Below, one piece after another: positions 1-8,458 of a stretch of DNA of 64,000 bases. The stretch lies in contig MSGZ01000009.1 in the NCBI GenBank assembly GCA_001940925.1, positions 113,908-177,907 of the forward strand. The letters run 5' to 3'. The notes under the pieces were generated by a model. It was not told where the DNA came from. It made no database searches and worked only from the letters and a program-made list of their open reading frames with translations. The DNA comes from Ruminococcus sp. Phil11 (GTDB taxonomy: Bacteria > Bacillota > Clostridia > Oscillospirales > Ruminococcaceae). The position numbers and the translations under genes are program-made. The stretch's first letter is position 1. Every line of letters begins with the position of its first letter.

Positions 1-744
1 GGCACGTCCGAAAGCGAATTGATGACAGTCGGCGGCAAAACCGATACAGTCGTTTCAATTCTGTCCCAGATCTGCAACAATGAAATGGGACCCAGCTTCT
101 CCGTTGAGGCGATTAAGGCACAGGCTGTTGCAGCCTATACCTATTACATCTACAACGGAGGCGGCTCCGGCATGATCTGCAAGGCGAATCCGCCGCAGAA
201 GATCGTCGATGCCGTCAAGTCCGTGCTCGGCGTGGTTGTGTATTACAACAATTCCCCGGCACTGACCCCGTTCTATGCATCTTCCGGCGGTGCGACCGCT
301 TCCTGTAAGGATGTATTCTTTGCGGATCTTCCTTATCTGACAAGCGTGACCGTCAGACATGATGATACCTCTGACCCGCATTACAACAGCCACAAGGTCT
401 TTTCTGCAAGCACACTCAAATCAAAGCTTCAGAACACATACCATGTAACACTGACAGGCAACCCGTATGATTGGATTCAACTTGAGTACGGTGACGGCGG
501 CTATGTAGCCTATGCAGTCATCGGCGGGCAAGTTCGCGTGAAGGGCAATGACCTGCGCGGTGTTCTCGGTCTGAAGTCTCCGAAGTTTGAATTTGTGTAT
601 CAGGACGGTGCGTCGGATGCAGCGCAGGCTGCTCCGGTCATCACTCCTGAGCAGAATCCTGCGGCTGATGAGACTGCCGGTCAGGCGGTTCAGGACATGA
701 CAGACGCCGCTCCGGAAGCGGCAGCGGATACGCAGGCAGCATGA
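1..744 (+). CDS. SpoIID/LytB-domain protein, 5' end missing
   Basis: The reading frame is open from the first base of the window, so this is the C-terminal part of a longer protein. The visible part carries the SpoIID/LytB fold signature: the block IKAQAVAAYTYY, the FYASSGG strand and a late LGLKSPKFEF segment (family form LGLKS.F). SpoIID-family proteins are peptidoglycan lytic transglycosylases or their activators, acting at the cell surface. The GHG..GMSQ block that normally follows LGLKS is absent; instead the protein ends in an Ala/Pro/Glu-rich tail of about 40 residues. It may therefore be a degenerate or adapted SpoIID domain rather than sporulation SpoIID itself. A terminator follows directly. 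The TTG at 19 is not taken as the start, because the frame continues upstream. Confidence 0.8.
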   Translation, partial: GTSESELMTVGGKTDTVVSILSQICNNEMGPSFSVEAIKAQAVAAYTYYIYNGGGSGMICKANPPQKIVDAVKSVLGVVVYYNNSPALTPFYASSGGATASCKDVFFADLPYLTSVTVRHDDTSDPHYNSHKVFSASTLKSKLQNTYHVTLTGNPYDWIQLEYGDGGYVAYAVIGGQVRVKGNDLRGVLGLKSPKFEFVYQDGASDAAQAAPVITPEQNPAADETAGQAVQDMTDAAPEAAADTQAA

Positions 745-767
745 CCTGCGATCCTGATTATGTATTG

Positions 768-805
768 AAAAGGCCCCGTGCAGGATGACTGTACGGGGTC
801 TTTTG
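768..805 (+). terminator. Intrinsic terminator after the SpoIID-like gene
   Basis: GCCCCGTGC and GTACGGGGTC arms around a short loop, followed by TTTT. Confidence 0.85.
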
Positions 806-827
806 CTGTCGGATTGTACACTTTCAA

Positions 828-856
828 TTGACATGTTGCCCCGCGTGCGATATAAT
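828..856 (+). promoter_or_regulatory. Sigma-A promoter of the dockerin esterase
   Basis: TTGACA at 828-833, 17-base spacer, TATAAT at 851-856; both hexamers are consensus. The gene begins 35 bases downstream of the -10 box. Confidence 0.85.
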
Positions 857-891
857 AAAAGTATCATGAAATCGGGCAGGGAGGCTCTGAT

Positions 892-2601
892 ATGAACAAA
901 AAGAGAATCGCGTTTCTCGCGGCGCTGATCCTTGCGGCGGAGGCCGTCATGCCGCTGGAGACACAGGCGGCATCCCGGGAGGATGTTGACCGGCTGCTGA
1001 AATCGCTGACGGCTGCTGCGGCGGTCACCGAGGCGGACGATTATGACGCGGACGGCATTGTCAATGCGATCGACCTGACGCTGATGAAGCGGGAGTTGCT
1101 TGAACCGCAGGAGAACGGAGTGCTCCGGGCGCAGACCGTGACGGCGATCACCAAGCTGACCAAACTGACCGGCCGCACGCTGACCACAAACGGCGTCACA
1201 TGGCTCGTGCAGAGCGGCTCTGCCGTGGAATGCACGGTGACGGCCGCGGAGGCATCCGTGACGATCGCCGGTGACGGCGCGGTCAGCTCCGATGAAAAGC
1301 ACCGCCCGCGCTACGGCGTTTATGTGAACGGCGAGCTGATCAAAGATGTGCTGATGAACGAAAAGGAGCAGACCGTGCAGCTCTTTTCCGGGACAAGGCA
1401 GCGGACTGTAAACGTGAAGATCATGCATCTTTCCGAGGCGAACAACGGCGCAATCGGCGTGAAGCAGTTTGACGTCAGGACCTCTGCCGCGGAGCCGGTC
1501 AGGCCCGCCGCGCAAAAAAAGCTTTCGATCGAGTTCATCGGCGATTCGATCACCTGCGCCTACGGCGTTGAGGCGGAAACGCAGTATGTCGGCTTCGAGA
1601 CCGGCACGGAGAATTTTTCAAAATCCTATGCCTATCTGACGGCGCAGCTTCTGGATGCGGATTACAGCGCGGTCAGCTACAGCGGCTACGGCATTGTGTC
1701 CGGTTATACGGGCAGCGGCACGAAGAACGCGACCAGTCTGGTGCCGCTTGCGTATAAAAACGTCGGGCATCAGGCGATCTATGCGGAGCCGTGGGATTTC
1801 GCGTCGCATCCGTATGATGCGGTCGTCGTCAACCTCGGCACGAATGACGATTCCTACGCGAAAAGCGATCTTGAAACGCGCGGCGCGGAATTTCAGGCGG
1901 GCTATGAAGCATTCCTGAAAACCGTGAGGGAATGCAATCCGGATGCGGTCATCATCTGCACGCTCGGCATCATGGGTTGCGAGGAGCTGTACCCGTATAT
2001 CGAGGCGGCGGTGCAGGCGGTCGGTGATCCGAAGATCATCTGCTACCAGTCGCCGACGCAGAAGCAGTCGGACGGCTACGGCGCGGACTGGCATCCGTCG
2101 CCGGTCACGCATCAGCTCAATGCGTATATTCTCGCGGACAAGATCTGTGAGGCACTCGGTCTGCCCTCTGCGAAGATCGGCCTTGATTTTGCCGTTGACG
2201 GGAAATACGGCGCGGAGATCAATACAGATGCCGGTGCAAACGGCTGGCCGTATTTCAGCGAATGGGACAAGTCCCTGAACGTGTCGCTCACGAAGGCAGG
2301 CAATGCGCCGGATGCTGCGATCGGCTATGTGCGGAACCTGAAGCTGATTGAGGGCAGCTATGAGCTCTCATTCAATGCGACGCCGCAGAAGGGGATCGCT
2401 TTGCAGTACGCGGTGCGCAGTATGCATGATCCGGAAAAGGTATACTGCACCGGAACCATGAATGCGGACGGCAAAGAGGAAACCGTCATCAAGGCATTTG
2501 ATATGCCCGAAGCGGATGAAGCCTGCGAGATCGTGTTCTTCCTCGGCGAGATGAGCTCCGCAGTTACATTCCGCAATGTGACGCTGTTCAAACGCGGGTA
2601 A
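892..2601 (+). CDS. Dockerin-bearing SGNH esterase, CE2-type acetylxylan esterase
   Basis: A 569-residue secreted protein. Residues 1-26 form a signal peptide. Residues ~31-75 form a dockerin-like module with one clear calcium loop (DYDADGIVNAID) and a first half reduced to its helix. A beta-rich segment (~80-200) leads into an SGNH hydrolase domain with GDSITCAYG (Ser near 218), VVNLGTNDD and DWHPSPVTH (His near 400). This order of jelly roll then SGNH, and the GDSITCAYG motif, match carbohydrate esterase family 2, which deacetylates xylan and related glycans. After ~430 comes a second beta-rich, probably carbohydrate-binding domain. An N-terminal dockerin is less usual than a C-terminal one. 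It stands alone with its own promoter and terminator. The role as a cellulosomal acetyl esterase is inferred from these modules. Confidence 0.85.
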   Translation: MNKKRIAFLAALILAAEAVMPLETQAASREDVDRLLKSLTAAAAVTEADDYDADGIVNAIDLTLMKRELLEPQENGVLRAQTVTAITKLTKLTGRTLTTNGVTWLVQSGSAVECTVTAAEASVTIAGDGAVSSDEKHRPRYGVYVNGELIKDVLMNEKEQTVQLFSGTRQRTVNVKIMHLSEANNGAIGVKQFDVRTSAAEPVRPAAQKKLSIEFIGDSITCAYGVEAETQYVGFETGTENFSKSYAYLTAQLLDADYSAVSYSGYGIVSGYTGSGTKNATSLVPLAYKNVGHQAIYAEPWDFASHPYDAVVVNLGTNDDSYAKSDLETRGAEFQAGYEAFLKTVRECNPDAVIICTLGIMGCEELYPYIEAAVQAVGDPKIICYQSPTQKQSDGYGADWHPSPVTHQLNAYILADKICEALGLPSAKIGLDFAVDGKYGAEINTDAGANGWPYFSEWDKSLNVSLTKAGNAPDAAIGYVRNLKLIEGSYELSFNATPQKGIALQYAVRSMHDPEKVYCTGTMNADGKEETVIKAFDMPEADEACEIVFFLGEMSSAVTFRNVTLFKRG

Positions 2602-2627
2602 TGCGGTGTCTCCGACGGATTGATAAT

Positions 2628-2676
2628 GGGGCTCCGCCCCAATCCCTGCTTAAGGGACTTGTCCCTTAAGAATCCC
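2628..2676. repeat. Extragenic palindromic element, copy A
   Basis: GGGCTCCGCCCC, then CCCTGC, a 22-base palindrome (CTTAAGGGAC/GTCCCTTAAG) and GAATCCC. The same order of blocks recurs, inverted, at 2867-2943. Confidence 0.7.
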
Positions 2677-2686
2677 GTTATGAATA

Positions 2687-2724
2687 AAAAAGGTACTGAC
2701 GCTTAACAGTCGGTGCCTTTTTTG
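2687..2724 (+). terminator. Intrinsic terminator after the esterase
   Basis: AGGTACTGACG/CAGTCGGTGCCT stem followed by a run of six T. Confidence 0.8.
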
Positions 2725-2732
2725 TTAATACC

Positions 2733-2768
2733 AAAAAAGAGGCACCTGCAATTGCAGGTGCCTCTTGA
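2733..2768 (-). terminator. Intrinsic terminator for the hom operon
   Basis: A perfect 26-base palindrome at 2739-2764, followed on the minus strand by six T (2738-2733). It lies about 200 bases beyond the hom stop codon, past the palindromic repeat. Confidence 0.75.
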
Positions 2769-2866
2769 TCGGCCGTCCGGATCTGAACCGGAGCCGCGAC
2801 TGTCTCAGTGATCGTGTTCTCCATGTCGTAAGCTTCCGACCGAAATGAATATGATTATTTTATTAT

Positions 2867-2943
2867 GGGATTCCAAAGGGATAGTGTCCCTTTGGCAGGG
2901 TTCAACATGAAGAAACAAGTTTCTTCATGTTTGGCAGAGCCCA
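2867..2943. repeat. Extragenic palindromic element, copy B (inverted)
   Basis: Read on the minus strand: GGGCTCTGCC, a palindrome CATGAAGAAAC/GTTTCTTCATG, CCCTGC, a palindrome CCAAAGGGAC/ATCCCTTTGG, then GAATCCC. Same architecture as 2628-2676, with different but still paired stem sequences. Confidence 0.7.
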
Positions 2944-2970
2944 TTTCAAATCATCGCGAAGCGATACCGC

Positions 2971-4224
2971 TTACGCTTCCATGACCGGCATCCAGTGTGC
3001 GACGGTCAGGCCGCTTTCTGCGAGCTTTGCCAGCAGGCTGTCGCGCTGTGCCTTTGTCATCGGGAAGGTGATGAGTGCCGCATGATCGACAGCGGAAATG
3101 CCGTCCGCTTCATAGCTGCCGCAGCCTTCGAGATCGGCTGCCAGCTTTTCGCAGAGTGCCGCAGCATCCTGCTTCTCTGCAAAGCGGATGAACATGCCGC
3201 AGACCAGCTCGTCAATGCCGGCGATGAAGTCCTGCGTGCCTGCATCGGCCCAGTCCTGCGAAAAGACCGTCTTGTGATGCTTGACCGCCTCGATGATATC
3301 CGCCATGACCGCACTGGCCGTCGGGAGCTTGCCCGCGCCGCGTCCGCAGAAATATGCGCGGTCGATCGCGTCGCCGCAGACCTCAATGCAGTTGAACACG
3401 CCGTCCACGCGGGAGATCATGTTCTCGTGCGGGACGAACATCGGCATGACCGCCGGAAGGATCCTGCCGTCATCGAGCTTTTTGACAAATGCGATCAGCT
3501 TGACGGCACCGTCTAATGCATCGGCGGCAGCGGCATCTTCCAGCGTGATCTCGCGGATGCCCTTTGTATATACGCTTGCCGGATAGACATGCCTGCCGAA
3601 TGCCAGCGAGGACAGAATGCAGATCTTGCGGCAGGCATCGTGGCCGTCCACATCGGCACTCGGTTCGCGTTCTGCATAGCCGTGCTGCTGTGCCTTTGCG
3701 AGCGCGTCCTCAAAGGTCATGCCGTCGGTCAGCATTTTGTTGAGGATGTAGTTCGTCGTGCCGTTCAGGATGCCGTAGATCTCGGAGATCTCATTGGCGG
3801 CAAGGCAGCGGTGCAGCGGCCGGATGATCGGGATCGCGCCGCCGACGCTCGCCTCAAAGAAGCAGTTGCAGGAATGCGCCTTCGCGTTCGCAAGCAGCTC
3901 CGCGCCCTTCTGCGCGATCAGCTCCTTGTTGGATGTTGCGACGCTGATGCCGCGGCTGAGGCACTGCATCAGATAGGTGAATGCAGGTTCAATGCCGCCC
4001 ATGCACTCCGCGATGACCGTGATCTCCGCATCTGCAAGGATCGTGTCGATCGACTTGGTGAACTTCTCCGCGTAGGGAGAATCCGGAAAATCCCGAAGGT
4101 CGAGAATATAACCGAGCTCCATTTCGGAGCCTGCCTTTGCTTCGATCTTTTTGCGGTTCTTATAGAACAGCTCTACGACACCGGAACCGACCGTTCCGTA
4201 ACCGAGTACAGCAAATTTTTTCAT
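2971..4224 (-). CDS. hom: Homoserine dehydrogenase
   Basis: A 417-residue cytoplasmic enzyme that reduces aspartate semialdehyde to homoserine with NAD(P)H, the branch point to threonine and methionine. The N-terminus has the Rossmann nucleotide-binding motif GYGTVGSG (residues 8-15). The middle has the family signature around ATSNKELIA, ASVGGAIPIIRPL, GILNGTTNYIL and ADVDGHDACRK, including the catalytic Lys/Asp region. A C-terminal ~90-residue extension looks like the ACT regulatory domain usual for this enzyme, so threonine feedback is plausible. The gene follows an ACT-domain protein on the same strand (64-base gap), probably as one operon. Length is typical and no defects are seen. Confidence 0.95.
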   Translation of the reverse strand: MKKFAVLGYGTVGSGVVELFYKNRKKIEAKAGSEMELGYILDLRDFPDSPYAEKFTKSIDTILADAEITVIAECMGGIEPAFTYLMQCLSRGISVATSNKELIAQKGAELLANAKAHSCNCFFEASVGGAIPIIRPLHRCLAANEISEIYGILNGTTNYILNKMLTDGMTFEDALAKAQQHGYAEREPSADVDGHDACRKICILSSLAFGRHVYPASVYTKGIREITLEDAAAADALDGAVKLIAFVKKLDDGRILPAVMPMFVPHENMISRVDGVFNCIEVCGDAIDRAYFCGRGAGKLPTASAVMADIIEAVKHHKTVFSQDWADAGTQDFIAGIDELVCGMFIRFAEKQDAAALCEKLAADLEGCGSYEADGISAVDHAALITFPMTKAQRDSLLAKLAESGLTVAHWMPVMEA

Positions 4225-4288
4225 ACGCTTTTCGCTCCGCAGCCGGAGCTTCTTACCTCATTTCTATTCGATTCTTTGTGATGTCCGC

Positions 4289-4732
4289 TCACGAACCGGA
4301 GAGCAGACGAACCTCAACAACGCCCTTGCGCTCCGCGAGCCTGCTGACCAGCGCGGAGACCTGCGCCGAATCCTCAAGCCGGAATGTGACGGTCACGGTT
4401 GCGGCACCGTCCACCGGAATGCTCTGGTTGAGCGTCAGGACATTGGCATTTGCGTCCGTCAGCTCATGCAGCACACCGGAGAGTACGCCTGCCTCATCAT
4501 GCAGAAGAAGATAGACCGTGAAAATATGCTCGCGCATCTGTTCCTCGTAAACAAAAACAGAATCGCGGTACTTATAGAATGCGCTGCGGGAGATCCCGAC
4601 GGCGCGGCAGGCCGCAGAGGAGCTTTTCTCCTCCCGGTTCGCAAGCATCCGCTTGACGGTCAGTGTTTTGAGGATGACCTCCGGCAGAACCGCGGCATCG
4701 ACAACGACCCAGTTTTTCGTATGGTCTGACAT
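4289..4732 (-). CDS. ACT-domain regulatory protein (PheB/UPF0735-like)
   Basis: A 147-residue protein: an N-terminal helical segment with a likely helix-turn-helix (CRAVGISRSAFYKYRDSVF, residues ~43-61) and a C-terminal ACT domain (~70-145) beginning HIFTVYLLLHDEAGVLSGVL. Such proteins often sit beside hom or pheA in Bacillota and are thought to sense amino acids. The frame is open far upstream, but the start at 4732 (MSDHTK) is chosen because AAGGAGG lies 12 bases before it and the longer version would overlap the promoter at 4797-4825. A role in controlling hom expression or activity is inference. Confidence 0.85.
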   Translation of the reverse strand: MSDHTKNWVVVDAAVLPEVILKTLTVKRMLANREEKSSSAACRAVGISRSAFYKYRDSVFVYEEQMREHIFTVYLLLHDEAGVLSGVLHELTDANANVLTLNQSIPVDGAATVTVTFRLEDSAQVSALVSRLAERKGVVEVRLLSGS

Positions 4733-4796
4733 GAAGCGGCAGTGCCTCCTTCCATATCTTCCGCCGGTGGCGGACAGTTGTTTTTCCAACATGTTC

Positions 4797-4825
4797 ATTA
4801 TACCATATTCCGTCGGCAATGTCAA
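4797..4825 (-). promoter_or_regulatory. Sigma-A promoter for ACT protein-hom operon
   Basis: On the minus strand TTGACA (4825-4820), 17-base spacer, TATAAT (4802-4797). The leader contains a small hairpin, TCCGCC..GGCGGA, near 4760. Between 4826 and 5165 I see no gene or clear signal. Confidence 0.85.
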
Positions 4826-5165
4826 GCCCCGATTTTCAGACTTCCGGCCGTTTTCAACAATGAAAAATCCAATACCTGCGTGCTTTTTGATTGTCCTTGC
4901 TGTTCCTGCCGCGGATTGCGGCGGTTGCATCCGAAAAACTTGTGGAATATGAACGGAGTGTCTGCACCGATCGGGAGAATATCGTATAATATGGATAAGT
5001 GCAGTTTGCGGGCAAAAACGGTTCGCTGCCGGTTTTTCCGCAGATACGTCCGTTTCCGAGTAGTGTTGAAAGCGCAATGTTCGGGCAGTTTTCCGCCTGC
5101 TCCGCAATATCCCGGAAGCCGCTGACAGACAAATTAAGTAAAACAGAAAAATATATAATTCGTTC

Positions 5166-5194
5166 TTGACAAATGAAATGAAATCTGATAAAAT
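5166..5194 (+). promoter_or_regulatory. Promoter of nrdG-nrdD-trxB
   Basis: TTGACA at 5166-5171, 17-base spacer, TAAAAT at 5189-5194 with an extended TG. Two NrdR-like boxes follow immediately. Confidence 0.8.
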
Positions 5195-5202
5195 AGAAAC
5201 AG

Positions 5203-5250
5203 ACACGAGGTATTGTGATTCTGTGAACGTGCAGACACTATATCTTGTGT
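5203..5250 (+). promoter_or_regulatory. Tandem NrdR-like boxes
   Basis: ACACTATATCTTGTGT at 5235-5250 fits the known NrdR box (consensus acaCwAtATaTwGtgt) almost perfectly. A weaker copy, ACACGAGGTATTGTGA, lies at 5203-5218. Their starts are 32 bases apart, about three helical turns, which is the arrangement described for paired NrdR boxes. They lie just downstream of the -10 box, where a bound repressor would block initiation. NrdR is the ATP/dATP-sensing repressor of ribonucleotide reductase genes. Confidence 0.8.
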
Positions 5251-5331
5251 TTTGTTCCAATCTCATTGCTTTTGCAGCAAAATGCGGAAAACCTGTATCG
5301 CAAGAATTTTAACAAACATCGAAAATGGGGT

Positions 5332-6030
5332 ATGTACGTGAAAATCGCCGGTTTGCAAAAATTAACACTGCTGGATTATCCCGGCAAAACCGCCTGTACG
5401 GTTTTCACTTGGGGCTGCAATCTCCGCTGCCCGTTCTGCCACAATGCAGGACTGGTCACGGAGCCGCTGACGGAGGCGATCACAGCGGACGAGCTGTATG
5501 CGTTTCTGAAAAAGCGGACCGGTTTGCTCGACGGCGTATGCGTGACCGGCGGCGAACCGCTGCTCCAGCCTGATCTTTTCGAGTTTCTGAAGCCGATACG
5601 GGATATGGGATTTGCCGTGAAGCTCGACACGAACGGCACGAATCCCGACAGGCTCCGCGAGATCACCGAGAGCGGACTCATTGATACGGTCGCGATGGAC
5701 ATCAAGAACAGCCCCGAGAAATATGCTGTCACCGCCGGCACTGAGCGGATCAGCATTGACGCGGTGCACCGGAGTGTCCGGTATCTGATGCAGCAGACTA
5801 AGATATCCTATGAGTTCCGCACCACAGTCGTGAAGCAGTATCACACGGCTGCGGATTTTGAGAAGATCGGTGAATGGATCCGCGGTGCCGACGCATACTA
5901 TCTGCAAAATTTCCGGAACTCCGGTCAGCTGATCGACAACAGCACGACGGGGTTCACGCCCTCCGAGATGCGGCATTTTCTTGAAATTGTCCGTAAGTAC
6001 GTACCGAACGCCGAGTTGCGCGGCGTCTGA
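5332..6030 (+). CDS. nrdG: Anaerobic ribonucleotide reductase activating protein
   Basis: A 232-residue radical SAM enzyme that installs the glycyl radical on NrdD. The N-terminus MYVKIAGLQKLTLLDYPGK and the cluster motif CNLRCPFC (a CxxxCxxC) are typical of this activase group; CVTGGEPLLQ is the SAM-binding GGE motif. The frame is open upstream to 5245, but that would start inside the NrdR box, so MYVKIAG at 5332 is chosen; the ribosome binding site is weak (GGGG). It precedes nrdD by 40 bases. It resembles the single-domain activases that also occur with pyruvate formate-lyase-like proteins, but the neighbour decides the assignment. Confidence 0.9.
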   Translation: MYVKIAGLQKLTLLDYPGKTACTVFTWGCNLRCPFCHNAGLVTEPLTEAITADELYAFLKKRTGLLDGVCVTGGEPLLQPDLFEFLKPIRDMGFAVKLDTNGTNPDRLREITESGLIDTVAMDIKNSPEKYAVTAGTERISIDAVHRSVRYLMQQTKISYEFRTTVVKQYHTAADFEKIGEWIRGADAYYLQNFRNSGQLIDNSTTGFTPSEMRHFLEIVRKYVPNAELRGV

Positions 6031-6070
6031 AAGCTCGGAGCACTATATTTATTATCGGGAGGTTTTTCTC

Positions 6071-8458
6071 ATGTACCAGGTTACCAAGCGCGACGGCAAA
6101 GTGGTCGATTTTGAGATCACCAAGATCGCAGAAGCGATCCGCAAGGCCTTTGAGGCGCAGAACAAGCAGTATCATCCGTCTGTCATCGACTTCCTTGCCC
6201 TCCGCGTGACCGCTGATTTTGAAAGCAAGATCAAGGATGACATGATCGCCGTTGAGGATATCCAGGACAGCGTGGAGCATGTGCTCGGCGAAGCAGGCTA
6301 CAGCGATGTGGCAAAGGCCTATATCCTCTACCGCAAGCAGCGTGAGAAGCTCCGCAACATGAAGTCCACGATCCTGGATTATAAAGATACCGTTGACAGC
6401 TATGTCAAGGTCATGGACTGGCGCGTCAAGGAAAATTCCACGGTGACCTATTCCGTCGGCGGCCTGATCCTGAACAACTCCGGCGCGATCACCGCGAACT
6501 ACTGGCTCTCCGAGATCTATGACGAGGAGATCGCGGAGGCGCACCGCTCCGGCGATATGCATATCCACGACCTCTCCATGCTGACCGGCTACTGCGCAGG
6601 CTGGTCGCTGAAGCAGCTCATTCAGGAGGGCCTCGGCGGCGTCGAGGGCAAGATCACCTCGGCTCCGGCCAAGCATCTTGCCACGCTCTGCAACCAGATG
6701 GTGAACTTCCTCGGCATCATGCAGAACGAGTGGGCAGGCGCACAGGCATTTTCTTCGTTTGATACCTATCTTGCACCGTTCGTCAAGGCGGATAATCTGC
6801 CCTACGATCAGGTCAAGAAGTGCATCGAGTCCTTTGTGTTCGGCGTCAATACGCCGTCCCGCTGGGGCACGCAGGCACCGTTCTCCAACATTACACTGGA
6901 CTGGACTGTTCCGAATGACCTTGCAGAGCTGAACTGCATCGTCGGCGGCAAGGAAATGCCGTTCAAGTATAAGGACTGCAAAAAGGAAATGGACATGGTC
7001 AACAAGGCGTTCATCGAGACGATGATCGAGGGCGACGCACAGGGACGCGGCTTCCAGTATCCGATCCCGACCTATTCCATTACAAAGGACTTTGACTGGT
7101 CCGAGACCGAGAACAACCGTCTGCTGTTCGAGATGACCGCGAAATACGGTACGCCGTACTTTTCCAACTATATCAACAGCGATATGGAGCCGAGCGATAT
7201 CCGCAGCATGTGCTGCCGTCTGCGCCTTGATCTCCGTGAGCTCCGCAAAAAGAGCGGCGGCTTCTTCGGCAGCGGCGAGAGCACCGGTTCCGTCGGCGTC
7301 GTGACGCTGAACATGCCGCGCATCGCTTATCTCGCAGAGGACGAGCAGGACTTTTATCACCGCCTCGACAAGCTTATGGATATTGCGGCACGCAGCCTCA
7401 AGATCAAGCGCACGATCATCACGAAGCTGCTGAATGAGGGTCTGTATCCCTACACGAAGCGGTATCTCGGCACGCTGGACAATCACTTCTCCACGATCGG
7501 CCTGATCGGCATGAACGAGGTCGGCCTGAACGCAAAGTGGATCCGCAAGGATATGACCCATACCGAGACACAGGAGTTCACCAAGCAGGTGCTCGACCAC
7601 ATGCGCGAGCGTCTGATGGATTATCAGGAAGAATACGGCGACCTTTATAATCTGGAAGCAACGCCGGCTGAATCCACGACCTACCGTCTGGCCAAGCATG
7701 ACGTCGCAAAGTATCCGGATATCATCACCGCAGCAGAGCCGGGCAAGACCCCGTATTACACGAACAGCTCGCATCTGCCGGTCGGCTTCTCCGAGGACAT
7801 CTTCTCCGCACTGGATATTCAGGATGACCTCCAGACCCGCTATACCTCCGGTACCGTGTTCCACGCATTCCTCGGCGAAAAGCTGCCGGACTGGAAGGCT
7901 GCCGCAAATCTCGTCCGCAAGATCGCGGAGAATTACAAGCTGCCGTACTACACCATGTCCCCGACCTATTCCGTCTGCAAGAACCACGGCTATCTGGTCG
8001 GCGAGCAGTATGTGTGTCCGGAATGCGGCTGCGAGACTGAGGTCTACAGCAGAATCACCGGTTACTACCGCCCGGTCAAGAACTTCAACGACGGCAAGGC
8101 GCAGGAGTTCAAGGACCGCAAGGAGTATGTGATCGAGAACAGCATCCTGAAGAGAAAGGGTGCCGTCAATGTGCCGGAATCCGTCGCGGCGGTCAAGTCC
8201 GGCGAGACCGAGCAGGAGATCCTGCTGTTTGCGACGCGCACCTGCCCGAACTGCAAAATGGCAGAGCGTTTCCTCGATCAGGCCGGCATCGCCTACAAGA
8301 AGGTGATCGCGGATGAGGAGCCTGCAATGGTCGAGCAGTTCGACATTCACCAGGCACCGACGCTCGTCGTTGTCTCCGGTGACAGCTTTGAGACGGTCGT
8401 CAATGTCTCCAATATCCGCAAATTCGCGGATGAGACCGTCAAGCGGAGCGCACAGTGA
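6071..8458 (+). CDS. nrdD: Anaerobic ribonucleoside-triphosphate reductase with fused glutaredoxin-like domain
   Basis: A 795-residue class III ribonucleotide reductase making deoxynucleotides without oxygen. Residues 1-~95 form an ATP-cone (MYQVTKRDGKVVDFEITKI) for allosteric control. The catalytic barrel follows (e.g. NNSGAITANYWLSEIYDEE, FVFGVNTPSRWGTQAPFSN). Near the end are a four-cysteine zinc site (CKNH..CPECGC) and the glycyl-radical loop RITGYYRPVKNFNDGK (Gly near 664). About 80 further residues form a glutaredoxin/thioredoxin-like domain with the redox motif CPNC (near 725). Since trxB follows directly, this fused domain is a likely electron donor recycled by TrxB, pointing to a thioredoxin-type rather than formate-dependent NrdD. 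The ribosome site GGGAGG fixes the start at 6071. Confidence 0.93.
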   Translation: MYQVTKRDGKVVDFEITKIAEAIRKAFEAQNKQYHPSVIDFLALRVTADFESKIKDDMIAVEDIQDSVEHVLGEAGYSDVAKAYILYRKQREKLRNMKSTILDYKDTVDSYVKVMDWRVKENSTVTYSVGGLILNNSGAITANYWLSEIYDEEIAEAHRSGDMHIHDLSMLTGYCAGWSLKQLIQEGLGGVEGKITSAPAKHLATLCNQMVNFLGIMQNEWAGAQAFSSFDTYLAPFVKADNLPYDQVKKCIESFVFGVNTPSRWGTQAPFSNITLDWTVPNDLAELNCIVGGKEMPFKYKDCKKEMDMVNKAFIETMIEGDAQGRGFQYPIPTYSITKDFDWSETENNRLLFEMTAKYGTPYFSNYINSDMEPSDIRSMCCRLRLDLRELRKKSGGFFGSGESTGSVGVVTLNMPRIAYLAEDEQDFYHRLDKLMDIAARSLKIKRTIITKLLNEGLYPYTKRYLGTLDNHFSTIGLIGMNEVGLNAKWIRKDMTHTETQEFTKQVLDHMRERLMDYQEEYGDLYNLEATPAESTTYRLAKHDVAKYPDIITAAEPGKTPYYTNSSHLPVGFSEDIFSALDIQDDLQTRYTSGTVFHAFLGEKLPDWKAAANLVRKIAENYKLPYYTMSPTYSVCKNHGYLVGEQYVCPECGCETEVYSRITGYYRPVKNFNDGKAQEFKDRKEYVIENSILKRKGAVNVPESVAAVKSGETEQEILLFATRTCPNCKMAERFLDQAGIAYKKVIADEEPAMVEQFDIHQAPTLVVVSGDSFETVVNVSNIRKFADETVKRSAQ

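Noticed and set aside
2683..2826. Short minus-strand frame (MENTITETVAAP...) between the esterase and hom
   Set aside because: It runs through two terminator hairpins, has no good ribosome site and resembles no known protein; most of its sequence is explained by the palindromes.
4854..5132. 92-codon minus-strand frame between hom operon and nrdG
   Set aside because: No ribosome site or recognisable domain; lies upstream of the promoter at 4797-4825.
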